DNA from: JASGIT01 sp047601665
GTDB taxonomy: Bacteria > Pseudomonadota > Gammaproteobacteria > Burkholderiales > Burkholderiaceae_C
Direction: 5' to 3'
DNA length: 64,000 bases
Assembly: GCA_047601665.1 (NCBI GenBank)
Contig: JASGIT010000001.1
Coordinates: 3,038,001-3,102,000 of the forward strand
Part shown: positions 1 through 8,006 of the stretch, one piece after another
How positions within the stretch are numbered: the stretch's first letter is position 1
How the letters are laid out: each line of letters starts with the position of its first letter
The notes under the pieces: model-generated
Told to the model about the DNA's origin: nothing
What the model saw: the letters and a program-made list of their open reading frames with translations, nothing else
The model's database searches: none
Made by a program: the position numbers and the translations under genes

Positions 1-822
1 TCCAAGGCCCTCGAAGCCGCCAATGCCGGCGGCGACGCCCAGCAAATCCGCGCCGCCATGCAGGCGCTGGAAACCGCGCTGCGCGCCCAGGCCGAGAAAT
101 CCGAGCCAGATCAGCCTCCAGCCCAGGAGGGACAAGCGCAAGCAGCTACTGAAACCGTAGCAGAAGAAGCGCCTGCGGCCAAGCCCGCCCGCCCCGTGGT
201 GGCCGTGCGCGGCGACGATCGCCCCGGCATGAAGCGTGACGCGCCCGCCGCCGCAGGCCGCCCCGGCGACCGCAAGGACGCCCGCCGCACTGAGCGTGGC
301 GACCGCCGCGATGACCGGGGAGGCAGCCGTTTCGGCGACCGTCCGCCGCGCGAAGACCGTGGCCCGCGCCTGGGCGACGCCGCCTTCCGCGCCCAGCGCG
401 ATGCCATGGAGCACGCCCAGCACGCGCTGAAGAAACTCGCCGCGCAAGCGCATGGCGAGGCGCTGACGCAACTGCTGACGGCCTGGGAACAGCGCGACGC
501 CGCGCAACTGCCCAGCACGCAGGAACTCGGTGGCCGCGTGAGCGCAGGGGTGCGCACGGCCTGGGCGCAGGCGCTGTCGTCGGCCCCTTCGGGCGATGCC
601 GGCGAACCGCTGCTGCGCCTGGAAATGGCCGCCGAAGTGCCCACCCCCGCCGACCAGCTGGCCGCGCGCCGCGCGCTGCAACTGCAGCTGCTCACGCGCC
701 GCAACGACCCGGCCCCGCTGCAGACCTGGGGCCAGGACGCCGCCCGCGTGCTGGCCAGCGCGAGCGATGCCGCCAATGCGCGCCGCTTGCAGAACGTGCT
801 CAAGGCGCTGCTGCGCAAGTGA
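1..822 (+). CDS. DUF349-like protein, C-terminal part (5' end outside the window)
   Basis: The frame is open from base 1 and ends at TGA 820-822, so only the last 273 residues are visible. The first 30 residues (ALEAANAGGDAQQIRAAMQAL) are a helical segment of the kind found in DUF349 repeats. Then comes a disordered Arg/Asp/Gly-rich stretch (about residues 60-120), followed by a helical C-terminal domain. DUF349 proteins have no firmly established biochemical role. A copy of the dispersed repeat is embedded near base 111-155 and encodes GQAQAATET. The gene is followed by a bidirectional terminator-like hairpin. The family name is a recognition judgement from a C-terminal fragment. Confidence 0.55.
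   Translation, partial: SKALEAANAGGDAQQIRAAMQALETALRAQAEKSEPDQPPAQEGQAQAATETVAEEAPAAKPARPVVAVRGDDRPGMKRDAPAAAGRPGDRKDARRTERGDRRDDRGGSRFGDRPPREDRGPRLGDAAFRAQRDAMEHAQHALKKLAAQAHGEALTQLLTAWEQRDAAQLPSTQELGGRVSAGVRTAWAQALSSAPSGDAGEPLLRLEMAAEVPTPADQLAARRALQLQLLTRRNDPAPLQTWGQDAARVLASASDAANARRLQNVLKALLRK
111..155 (+). repeat. Dispersed palindromic repeat, forward copy inside DUF349-like CDS
   Basis: Degenerate forward copy: a CCTCCAGCCC arm, then GACAAGCGCAAGCAGCTACT. It is read in frame as QAQAAT, in the same frame as the other forward intragenic copies. Confidence 0.6.
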
Positions 823-886
823 TGGAAGCGCCCACGGCGAACGCCGTGGGCCAAACCAAAGCAACGCGGATCAACGCGGACAAAGA

Positions 887-916
887 AAAAGGCCGTTGCG
901 GTTGCAACGGCCTTTT
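887..916. terminator. Bidirectional intrinsic terminator
   Basis: Perfect stem GGCCGTTGC (891-899), loop GGTT, GCAACGGCC (904-912), with an A-run on the left and a T-run on the right. It can terminate the DUF349-like gene on plus and the first tRNA-Leu on minus. Confidence 0.85.
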
Positions 917-921
917 GTATT

Positions 922-1006
<85 letters not shown>

Positions 1007-1024
1007 ATTTCAGGAAAGATTCAA

Positions 1025-1030
1025 ATTATA
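1025..1030 (-). promoter_or_regulatory. -10 box of tRNA-Leu copy 1
   Basis: Perfect TATAAT on the minus strand, 18 nt before the mature tRNA 5' end. No convincing -35 hexamer is visible at 16-18 nt spacing. Confidence 0.6.
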
Positions 1031-1052
1031 GCGTAAATTTTAATGCTCTCCG

Positions 1053-1086
1053 GAAAAACAAAAGCCGTCAATTTCTTGACGGCTTT
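1053..1086 (-). terminator. Intrinsic terminator of tRNA-Leu copy 2
   Basis: Perfect 11-bp stem AAAGCCGTCAA (1061-1071) / TTGACGGCTTT (1076-1086) with a 4-nt loop, followed on the minus strand by TTGTTTTT. It lies between the two tRNA copies. Confidence 0.8.
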
Positions 1087-1098
1087 CATCGTTAAACT

Positions 1099-1183
<85 letters not shown>

Positions 1184-1230
1184 ATTTCAGGAGGGTAGGG
1201 ACAGTTCATTACTGAACCATCCCCCCCTAA

Positions 1231-1264
1231 GAACCGGACTTGCGACTTTCACCGCATCCGGCTC
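1231..1264 (-). ncRNA. Group II intron domain V (catalytic hairpin)
   Basis: A 34-nt hairpin on the minus strand with GAGCCGG and CCGGTTC arms, a GAAA tetraloop and the catalytic AGC near its 5' side. This is the most conserved group II element and fixes the family. It is followed by a domain VI stem with an unpaired A near the 3' end. Confidence 0.85.
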
Positions 1265-1307
1265 AAGCACAACACAGTCCGTGTTGTGCGAAGACCTAGA
1301 TTGTACC

Positions 1308-3032
1308 CTAAGTTTTCGCCTCCCTCGGACTCGAAGCCCCTTGCGGGGCCGGTTTCGCTACCGTCAGACCCAAGGCGTGCAGTCTGATGTGGCAGACCGG
1401 ATGCAGGAGCACCCGGTTGTAGAGAGCATCTGACCCGCCATCCACCTTGCGGACAATGTGGTGGTCGTGCCATCCGCTCTCGTAGTCCAGGGGCTGTGCG
1501 CACAGTGCGCATTGCCCCGCCTGGGACACATACAGCATGGTTGTCTCGGCCTTGTACGCGATGCTTCGCAGCATGCGCTTTGTCCTCAACTTCTCGCCGT
1601 ACGCTTCCCATGATGGATCAAAGGGGTTGTAGTCCGCCTTGATCTTCTCGTGCCTCACGATCTCTGTATCCGCGAGCTTCAACAGCCTTTTCGTGAGTGA
1701 ACCTTCTGCCGTCTTGACGGTTGCAGCGAACTCATTCCTCTCGTTGATGCGCTGCCAGTAACGGTTCGCGCACCACTTCGGGGACTTGTTTGGATGGCGC
1801 CGTCTCGCCCAGCGGACAAGCCGCCAGTAGATCAAGTTGTCCATCTTGTTGAAGGTTTCTTTTGCCACCACCGGATGGTGGTACTGCGCCCAGCCCCGCA
1901 GGATAGGGTTCAGTTTGGCGATGAGATCCTCCTGCTTCACCATCGCATGTGTCTTCACGATCTCCCTGACCTTGCTGTAAAACGCTTGCGCGTTCTTCTT
2001 GCTTGGTTTGATGAGCAGTTTTCCTCCGTACTTGCGGAAGTTCCAACCCAGGAAATCAAAGCCTTCCTCAATGTGTACGACTTTTGTCTTTTCCACAGAT
2101 AGTTGCAGCCCTCGTTGTGCAAGGAATGCTTCTATCCATGGTTTGATTTCGGTCTCCAGCAGCTCTTTTGATTCGCCAGTGACAACGAAATCGTCCGCAT
2201 AGCGGACCACATTGACTTTCAGCTTCAAGACTCGCGACCTGAACCGCGCCTTGAGGTGCGCAGCCAAGCCTGATTCGAGCCCGTTCAGACAGATGTTCGC
2301 CAAGGTTGGCGAGATGGTTCCGCCTTGCGGCGTTCCTTCTTCGGTCGGCGAGAGGCGGCCCTGGTGGACTACCCCTGATTTCAACCACTTGGTAAGGATT
2401 GTCTTGTTCATGGGAACGTGACGCACCAGCCAGTCGTGATTGATGTGGTCGAAACAGCCCTTGATGTCCGCCTCCAACACCCATTGGGCCGAAGCCTTCC
2501 TGGATGTGTTCACGAACAACTGGCCCATGGCGTCCGCTGTCGAGCGATTCCTCCTGAACCCATAGGAGTTCAGGTCGCTCGTGGCTTCTGCCACAGGTTC
2601 CAGCCCCAGCAGGTGCAGTGCCTGCATGGCTCTGTCGCGCATGGTTGGGATGCCCAGGGGGCGCTCCTTTCCATTTGCCTTGGGGATGTAGACCCGCCGC
2701 AGGGGCAGGGGTCTGTACCCTCTTTGCCGTTTCAACTTATCAATCGCCGCCCGTTTCAGGGCAGGTGAATCCCAAAGCTGGCCATCGACACCAGGTGTCC
2801 GCTTGCCTTGGTTTTCGGTCACTCGCCTTGCCGCCAGTGCCCTGGCGGAGAATGAGTGATTCAAGGACCGTTGGAGGGCTTTCACCCGCCTCCAGTCCCG
2901 TTCTTGCGTCGCCTTCGCGATCTTTTGCTGCGTCGTTCTCACGAACCGTTCAACTCGCTGCCAGTCAATGGCGTGCCAGTCGGCGGGTTCGCGTGAGGAC
3001 ACAGACTCACTGTTGCCAGCAAGTTTTCTCAT
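1308..3032 (-). CDS. ltrA: Group II intron reverse transcriptase/maturase with HNH endonuclease
   Basis: A 574-residue intron-encoded protein. RT domain: GTPQGGTISP and the catalytic VRYADDFVV are intact. The maturase (X) domain follows (LNPILRGWAQYHH). The C-terminal HNH endonuclease has CALC, HDHHI and HPVCH, so both zinc-knuckle cysteine pairs and the catalytic histidines are present. It should promote splicing of its own intron and retrohoming into DNA. The gene lies in domain IV, as is usual. No frameshift or internal stop is visible, so the element could still be active. Confidence 0.95.
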   Translation of the reverse strand: MRKLAGNSESVSSREPADWHAIDWQRVERFVRTTQQKIAKATQERDWRRVKALQRSLNHSFSARALAARRVTENQGKRTPGVDGQLWDSPALKRAAIDKLKRQRGYRPLPLRRVYIPKANGKERPLGIPTMRDRAMQALHLLGLEPVAEATSDLNSYGFRRNRSTADAMGQLFVNTSRKASAQWVLEADIKGCFDHINHDWLVRHVPMNKTILTKWLKSGVVHQGRLSPTEEGTPQGGTISPTLANICLNGLESGLAAHLKARFRSRVLKLKVNVVRYADDFVVTGESKELLETEIKPWIEAFLAQRGLQLSVEKTKVVHIEEGFDFLGWNFRKYGGKLLIKPSKKNAQAFYSKVREIVKTHAMVKQEDLIAKLNPILRGWAQYHHPVVAKETFNKMDNLIYWRLVRWARRRHPNKSPKWCANRYWQRINERNEFAATVKTAEGSLTKRLLKLADTEIVRHEKIKADYNPFDPSWEAYGEKLRTKRMLRSIAYKAETTMLYVSQAGQCALCAQPLDYESGWHDHHIVRKVDGGSDALYNRVLLHPVCHIRLHALGLTVAKPAPQGASSPREAKT

Positions 3033-4050
3033 GCTTTCCTCATTGAGTTAGACCCGCCGAGGACGCACTTCTCCCCCGAAAGGGGAATTGAGCATCCCTT
3101 CGGGGTCGATTGAACTTAGACAGCCGTCTCGCAACGGTTGCACCAAGTGGAAGTCTGCACGCTTTTCGCGTTGGGGCAAAGTTGGAACCCCTATGCCACC
3201 CGTTACAGGCAGCCGTTCGCTTTTTCCACCATCCCATACCCCCTCATCCAACAGGTTGCCTTACGGCTTCCCTGCCTGCATGCCGAAGCACGCGGGCGGA
3301 TGGTGGGGCTTACCACGTTCCCTGGCCTACCGATCTTGGCGGCTTGCGCCGCTTAGATCTGTCCATTTAGGGCCCACCTTTCCTGGGGCTGCATGTTGAC
3401 GACGTATTCCCACTTTCCACAGGAACAGCCAGCAGCGCACCTTTTGGTTACGGCCTATCAGCAGATTTGGCCGTTCAATCTTCACCCAGGTTCTGACGAT
3501 GGTTCACTTATGTTGCCCATATGGAACTAGCCTAGCCCCCTCGGCCGCCTTTCTGCTGGCAGCTTCCAGTCACGCCCTCGCAGGCGTGGCTGCTACCGAA
3601 GTAGGGGTTCATTGTTGGGTGGGCTTCACACAGGGTCATTACTGTCCCTGCATGCCACCCTAGGCTACTCGCGGTCGCACGCGAGGTCACAGCGATCCGT
3701 TGCCGGATGTGTGACAAGGCAGATCAGAGCAGGACGCTCTGAATGGTTTACTCAGAAACGAGCTGCGCACGCGGCAGACAAAGCTCCGCTTGTGGCGTGC
3801 TCGTCGGCTATGTGCGCGAGCACCACAAACGGCATCTCTGCCGCTTTCAATATAAGGTCACGAGATAGTGACCTTGATGAGATAGCTCGGTTGCCCGTCT
3901 ATCTTCTATTAAAGCCCGTCCTTACGGATCAAGCTGTGGGATGATCGAGGTGACCCGAGCATCTGTTTATGCCCGCCGAGGCGGGTGAGTAAATTGCTAA
4001 TATTTAACGAGGCAGCTACCTCATTCAGAACGACACGTTACGTGTCGCAC
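3033..4050 (-). ncRNA. Group II intron 5' ribozyme region (domains I-III)
   Basis: About 1 kb with no supportable protein gene; the short ORFs in it are random. It starts with the hairpin GACACG-TAA-CGTGTC right behind GTGC. It contains many local palindromes, including 3783-3830 and 3875-3895, and the two candidate EBS1 sites. Helices were not modelled. Confidence 0.7.
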
Positions 4051-4062
4051 GGAAAGACTCAG

Positions 4063-4068
4063 ATTGTA
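4063..4068 (-). promoter_or_regulatory. -10 element for tRNA-Leu copy 2, overlapping the rnr start codon
   Basis: TACAAT on the minus strand. It aligns with the TATAAT of copy 1; 15 of 18 bases from the -10 box to the intron site are the same in the two copies. The complementary strand contains the TTG start proposed for rnr. Confidence 0.55.
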
Positions 4069-6316
4069 TATCAAAAAAACGACCCCGAACGCTTCCCTTG
4101 CGCCGCTGGCGCCTTTGTCGCAAGAACTCGAAGGCAGCGTGCAGGGGCACCGCGACGGCCACGGCTTCGTGCAGCGCGACGACGGTGAAGCCGACATCTA
4201 CCTCCCTCCCAACGAAATGCGCGCAGTGCTGCACAAGGATCGGGTGCGCGTGCGCATCGTGCGCCATGACCGGCGCGGGCGGCCCGAGGGGCGCGTGGTC
4301 GAGATCATCGAGCGGCCCAAGCAGCCCATCATCGGGCGGCTGCTGCAGGAAAGCGGCGTGTGGCTGGTAGCGCCCGAGGACAAGCGCTACGGCCAGGACG
4401 TGCTCATCCCCAAGGACGCCACCGGCGCCGCCAAGACCGGGCAGGTGGTCGTCGTCGAACTCACCGAGCCGCCCGCGCTCTACGGCCAGCCCGTGGGCCG
4501 CGTGACCGAGGTGCTGGGCGAGGTGGACGACCCCGGCATGGAGATCGAGATCGCCGTGCGCAAGTACGGCGTGCCGCATGAATTCTCCGAAGCCTGCCTG
4601 GCCGAGGCCAAGGCGCTGCCCGACAAGGTGCGCGCCGCCGACAAGAAGCGCCGTATCGACCTGACCGACGTGCCCCTGGTCACCATCGACGGCGAGGACG
4701 CGCGCGACTTCGACGACGCCGTGTACTGCGAGCCCGCCAAGGTGGGCAGGACCAAGGGCTGGCGCCTGCTGGTGGCGATCGCCGACGTGAGCCACTACGT
4801 GCAGACCGGCAGCCCCATCGACGTGGACGCCTACGACCGCGCCACCAGCGTGTACTTTCCGCGCCGCGTGATTCCTATGCTGCCCGAGAAACTGAGCAAT
4901 GGCCTGTGCTCGCTCAACCCCGCCGTGGACCGGCTGTGCATGGTTTGCGACATGCTGGTCAGCGGCAATGGCGAAGTCACGGCCTACCAGTTCTACCCGG
5001 CGGTGATGCACAGCCACGCGCGCTTCAGCTACACCGAGGTGGCGGCCATCCTGGCCAACACGCGCGGCCCCGAGGCGCAGCGGCGGCAGGAGCGCGTGCA
5101 GGATCTGCTGAACCTGCACGACGTGTACCGCGCCCTGCTGACGGCACGCGGGCGGCGCGGCGCGGTGGACTTCGAGACCACCGAGACGCAGATCGTCTGC
5201 GACGACAACGGCCGCATCGAGAAAATTGTGCCGCGCACCCGCAACGACGCGCACCGCCTGATCGAAGAGGCCATGCTGGCCGCCAACGTGTGCAGCGCCG
5301 ATTTCATCGCCCAGGGCGGTCAGCCCGGCCTGTATCGCGTGCACGAAGGCCCCACGCCCGAGAAGCAGGACATCCTGCGCAACTACCTCAAGGCCATGGG
5401 CGTGGGCCTGTCGATCAGCGACGACCCCAAGCCCGCCGAGTTCCAGACCATTGCCGAGGCGACGAAAGACCGGCCCGACGCGCAGCAGATCCACACCATG
5501 CTGCTGCGCTCCATGCAGCAGGCCATCTACACGCCGATCAACAGCGGCCACTTCGGCCTGGCGTTCGAGGCGTACACGCACTTCACCAGCCCCATCCGGC
5601 GCTACCCCGACCTGCTGGTGCACCGGGTCATCAAGGCCATCCTGGCCGGCAAGCGCTACCAGCTGCCCGCGCTGCCCACACCGGGCGAGGCGCAGGCCAA
5701 GCTGGCCAAGCGGCTCGCATCGCGCGTGGCCGCGCCCACGCTGCGCCCGCGCAAACCCCTCAAGGCCGACGGAGCCGTGTCGGTGGCCGAAACCCAGGCA
5801 TGGGAGGCCGCGGGCCTGCACTGCAGCGCCAACGAGCGCCGCGCCGACGAGGCCAGCCGCGACGTGGAAGCCTGGCTCAAGTGCAAGTACATGCGCGAGC
5901 ACCTGGGCGAGGAGTACAGCGGCGTGGTCAGCGCGGTCACCACGTTCGGCATCTTCGTCACGCTGGACGCCCTGTACGTCGAAGGGCTGGTGCACATCAC
6001 CGAACTGGGCGGCGAATACTTCAAGTTCGACGAGGCGCGGCAGGAACTGCGCGGCGAGCGCACCGGCATCCGCTACGCCATCGGCACCCGCGTGCGCGTG
6101 CAGGTCAGCCGCGTGGACCTGGACGGGCGCAAGATCGACTTCCGCCTGGTGCGCGAGGGCGAGGAACTGATGGCCCGCGCGCTGCGCGACAAGGGCGCGG
6201 CGCCTGCGGCGGCGCCGGCCAAGAAGTCCGCGAAGAGGGCGGCCAAGAAGGCGGAGGCGCCCAAGGCGGAAAAGCGGGCCGCGCAGCCCAAGAAGGGGCG
6301 CAAGTCAAAACGTTGA
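4064..6316 (+). CDS. rnr: Ribonuclease R (3'-5' exoribonuclease)
   Basis: 750 residues. An RNase II/R-type protein that degrades structured RNA processively. OB/cold-shock-like N-terminal region, then the RNB catalytic domain with the metal-binding DGEDARDFDD (residues 209-218), a C-terminal S1 domain (about 610-690) and a Lys/Ala-rich basic tail typical of RNase R. The only upstream in-frame start is TTG 4064, with GGAAAG 8 nt before it. The group II intron ends 13 nt before this codon, so the native upstream region has been displaced and transcription must now start inside the intron or at a nearby site. A downstream GTG (4139) is possible but would remove part of the first OB fold. Confidence 0.93.
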   Translation: MYIKKTTPNASLAPLAPLSQELEGSVQGHRDGHGFVQRDDGEADIYLPPNEMRAVLHKDRVRVRIVRHDRRGRPEGRVVEIIERPKQPIIGRLLQESGVWLVAPEDKRYGQDVLIPKDATGAAKTGQVVVVELTEPPALYGQPVGRVTEVLGEVDDPGMEIEIAVRKYGVPHEFSEACLAEAKALPDKVRAADKKRRIDLTDVPLVTIDGEDARDFDDAVYCEPAKVGRTKGWRLLVAIADVSHYVQTGSPIDVDAYDRATSVYFPRRVIPMLPEKLSNGLCSLNPAVDRLCMVCDMLVSGNGEVTAYQFYPAVMHSHARFSYTEVAAILANTRGPEAQRRQERVQDLLNLHDVYRALLTARGRRGAVDFETTETQIVCDDNGRIEKIVPRTRNDAHRLIEEAMLAANVCSADFIAQGGQPGLYRVHEGPTPEKQDILRNYLKAMGVGLSISDDPKPAEFQTIAEATKDRPDAQQIHTMLLRSMQQAIYTPINSGHFGLAFEAYTHFTSPIRRYPDLLVHRVIKAILAGKRYQLPALPTPGEAQAKLAKRLASRVAAPTLRPRKPLKADGAVSVAETQAWEAAGLHCSANERRADEASRDVEAWLKCKYMREHLGEEYSGVVSAVTTFGIFVTLDALYVEGLVHITELGGEYFKFDEARQELRGERTGIRYAIGTRVRVQVSRVDLDGRKIDFRLVREGEELMARALRDKGAAPAAAPAKKSAKRAAKKAEAPKAEKRAAQPKKGRKSKR

Positions 6317-6552
6317 GCCTAGAAACGGCAGTTGACCGCTGGCCATCTTCATGAGAGCCGCATGAATATTGCCGTTTGTTGCTTCGTTGACGTTCACTTG
6401 TGAGGTGAACACGCTACGCACCCGCCAGCACCGTGCTCGCCGCGCCATGCAGCGTTGCTCCTCCTTGCGCACAGGAGTGCGCCGCGTCGTCGCGCCTTGC
6501 CTGGCACGCCGAGCACGGCACTGGCGGGCGCGTCCAACTGTCGTTTCTAGGC
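6317..6552. repeat. Nested inverted-repeat structure between convergent rnr and nnr
   Basis: 236 bp bounded by an 18-bp inverted repeat (6317-6334 / 6535-6552, one G.T mismatch), starting GCCTAGAAACGG. Inside are a 19-bp stem with two mismatches (6421-6439 / 6510-6528), a 6-bp hairpin (6392-6410) and a GCGCAC-AGGA-GTGCGC hairpin (6467-6482). The minus-strand nnr stop codon TAG lies in the right arm. No protein gene is supportable. It could be a MITE-like insertion, a structured RNA or an elaborate bidirectional terminator. Confidence 0.7.
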
Positions 6553-8004
6553 TGAAAGACGGCGTGCCAGCGCGGATGCCGTGAGCGCCTGGTCTGCGGG
6601 CCAGGTATCCGCCACATGGCCGTGCCGCCAGCAGGCGGCGCAGGCAGCATCGAAGGCGCTGAGCCCTGCGGCCAGCCGCGCCCCGGTCAGGCCCGCCAGC
6701 ACGTCGCCCGTGCCTGCCGTGGCGAGCAGTGCATTGCCCGTGGGGTTGATGGCCGGCACGCAGCCCGGCGCCGCGATGACGGTGCCCGAGCCCTTGAGCG
6801 CCACGGCGCAGCGAAAGCGGTCGGCCAGTTGCTGCGCGGCCTGCAGGCGCTGGGCTTGCACCTGGTCGGTGGTGGTGTGCAGCAGGCGCGCGGCTTCGAG
6901 CGGGTGGGGAGTCAGAACGGTGGGGCCGGTGCGCTCGGCCAATTGCCGTTGCAGCGCCGGGGCGGCGGCAATGGCGTTGAGCGCGTCGGCGTCCAGCACC
7001 AGGCGCGGGGCCTGGGCCAGCACCTGGGGCAGCACGGCCTGCACGGCTTCTCCGCCGCCGCAGCCGCAGACCACGGTGGATTGCGCCATGTCCAGCGCGT
7101 CGAAGCGGCGCAGCATCAGTTCGGGCTGTGTTACGTCCAGCGCCAAGCCGCCATCGAGCGGCGCCGCGAACACGCGCCCCGCGCCGCCACGCAGGGCCGC
7201 GCTGGCCGCAAGCAAGGCGGCGCCTGCCATGCCTGCGCTGCCACCGACCACGGCGACGTCGCCGTAGCTGCCTTTGTGGCTGGCGTGCAGGCGCGGGGCG
7301 GGTTGCGGGGCCCCGGGCAGCCAGGCGCAGGGGGGCTTGGCATCGGCGGCAACGCCCAAGTCATCGAACCAGACGGTGCCCGCCGCATCGCGCCCTGTGC
7401 CGGTGAACAGGCCGGGTTTGAGGGTGAGCAGGCTGAGGGTGTGGCGTGTGGAGCGGGGCGGCGTGCAGGGTGCCAGGCCGGGAGCGTATTGGCCTGTATC
7501 GGCGAGAAGGCCCGACGGCAGGTCAATGCACAGCACGAGGGCGGCATGGGTGTGCAGGGCGTCCAGGCAGTCACGTAAACGGGGGTTGACGGGGCGCTCG
7601 GCGCTGGTCAAGCCCAGGCCCAGCAAGGCATCTATGCACAGGTCGGCCTGGGCGGGCGGCGTATCGACGAAGGCCACACCTGCAGCGCGGGCGCGTTCCC
7701 AGGCGCGCAGGGCATCGGCAGGCAGGTGGTCGGGCGTGCCCAGCCAGGTCACGCGGACGCGGCAGCCGGATTGGTGCAGGTGCAGGGCGGCCTCCAGCCC
7801 GTCGCCGCCGTTGTTGCCGCCGCCACAGGCCACCCAGATATCGCGCGCATGGGGTGCCAGCGCCCGGGCCAGCCGGGCCGTGGCTTCGCCCGCGCGCTGC
7901 ATCAATGTGTAGGGTGGCAGGGCCGCCTTGGCAGATTCTTCGATGCGGCGCGTGGCGTCCTGGCTGAACAGCGGTGCGCGTTGGGTAGGTTGCAGGCGCA
8001 GCAT
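6547..8004 (-). CDS. nnr: Bifunctional NAD(P)H-hydrate epimerase / ADP-dependent dehydratase
   Basis: 485 residues from ATG 8002-8004. Repairs hydrated NAD(P)H. The N-terminal YjeF_N epimerase domain has CGGGNNGGDGLEAA (about residues 60-75). The C-terminal ribokinase-like dehydratase domain has LTPHPLEAARLL and the GTGDVLAG nucleotide-binding motif. Two-domain fusions of this size are usual in bacteria. A longer upstream reading frame exists but overlaps the preceding dadA-like gene, and homologues begin near this ATG (MLRLQPTQ). The gene starts 2 bp after the dadA-like stop, so the two probably form one transcript. Confidence 0.93.
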   Translation of the reverse strand: MLRLQPTQRAPLFSQDATRRIEESAKAALPPYTLMQRAGEATARLARALAPHARDIWVACGGGNNGGDGLEAALHLHQSGCRVRVTWLGTPDHLPADALRAWERARAAGVAFVDTPPAQADLCIDALLGLGLTSAERPVNPRLRDCLDALHTHAALVLCIDLPSGLLADTGQYAPGLAPCTPPRSTRHTLSLLTLKPGLFTGTGRDAAGTVWFDDLGVAADAKPPCAWLPGAPQPAPRLHASHKGSYGDVAVVGGSAGMAGAALLAASAALRGGAGRVFAAPLDGGLALDVTQPELMLRRFDALDMAQSTVVCGCGGGEAVQAVLPQVLAQAPRLVLDADALNAIAAAPALQRQLAERTGPTVLTPHPLEAARLLHTTTDQVQAQRLQAAQQLADRFRCAVALKGSGTVIAAPGCVPAINPTGNALLATAGTGDVLAGLTGARLAAGLSAFDAACAACWRHGHVADTWPADQALTASALARRLSA

Positions 8005-8006
8005 GG

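Larger units (their letters stand above)
1190..4050 (-). mobile_element. Group II intron with intron-encoded reverse transcriptase
   Basis: A ribozyme retroelement inserted between a tRNA-Leu promoter and the tRNA. The 5' end at 4050 reads GTGCGAC, the group II consensus. Domain V is a 34-nt hairpin at 1231-1264 (GAGCCGG...CCGGTTC on minus, with the AGC triad). Domain VI follows at 1191-1228. Boundaries were set by aligning the flanks with the intact copy upstream of tRNA copy 1. The 5' exon ends CTTTCC, and GGAAAG, a possible EBS1 partner, occurs inside the intron at 3378-3383 and 3413-3418 (minus strand). The stretch between the 5' end and the ORF (about 1,020 nt) is longer than I would expect, and the last intron bases (CC) are not the usual AY, so the 3' end could be off by a few bases. 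Confidence 0.85.

Noticed and set aside
3040..3944. Several short frames in the 5' part of the group II intron
   Set aside because: No conservation, domain or good start; the region is explained by intron RNA domains.
4025..5995. 656-codon minus-strand frame opposite rnr
   Set aside because: Same codon-bias shadow; no family, no ribosome-binding site, and its end runs into the intron.
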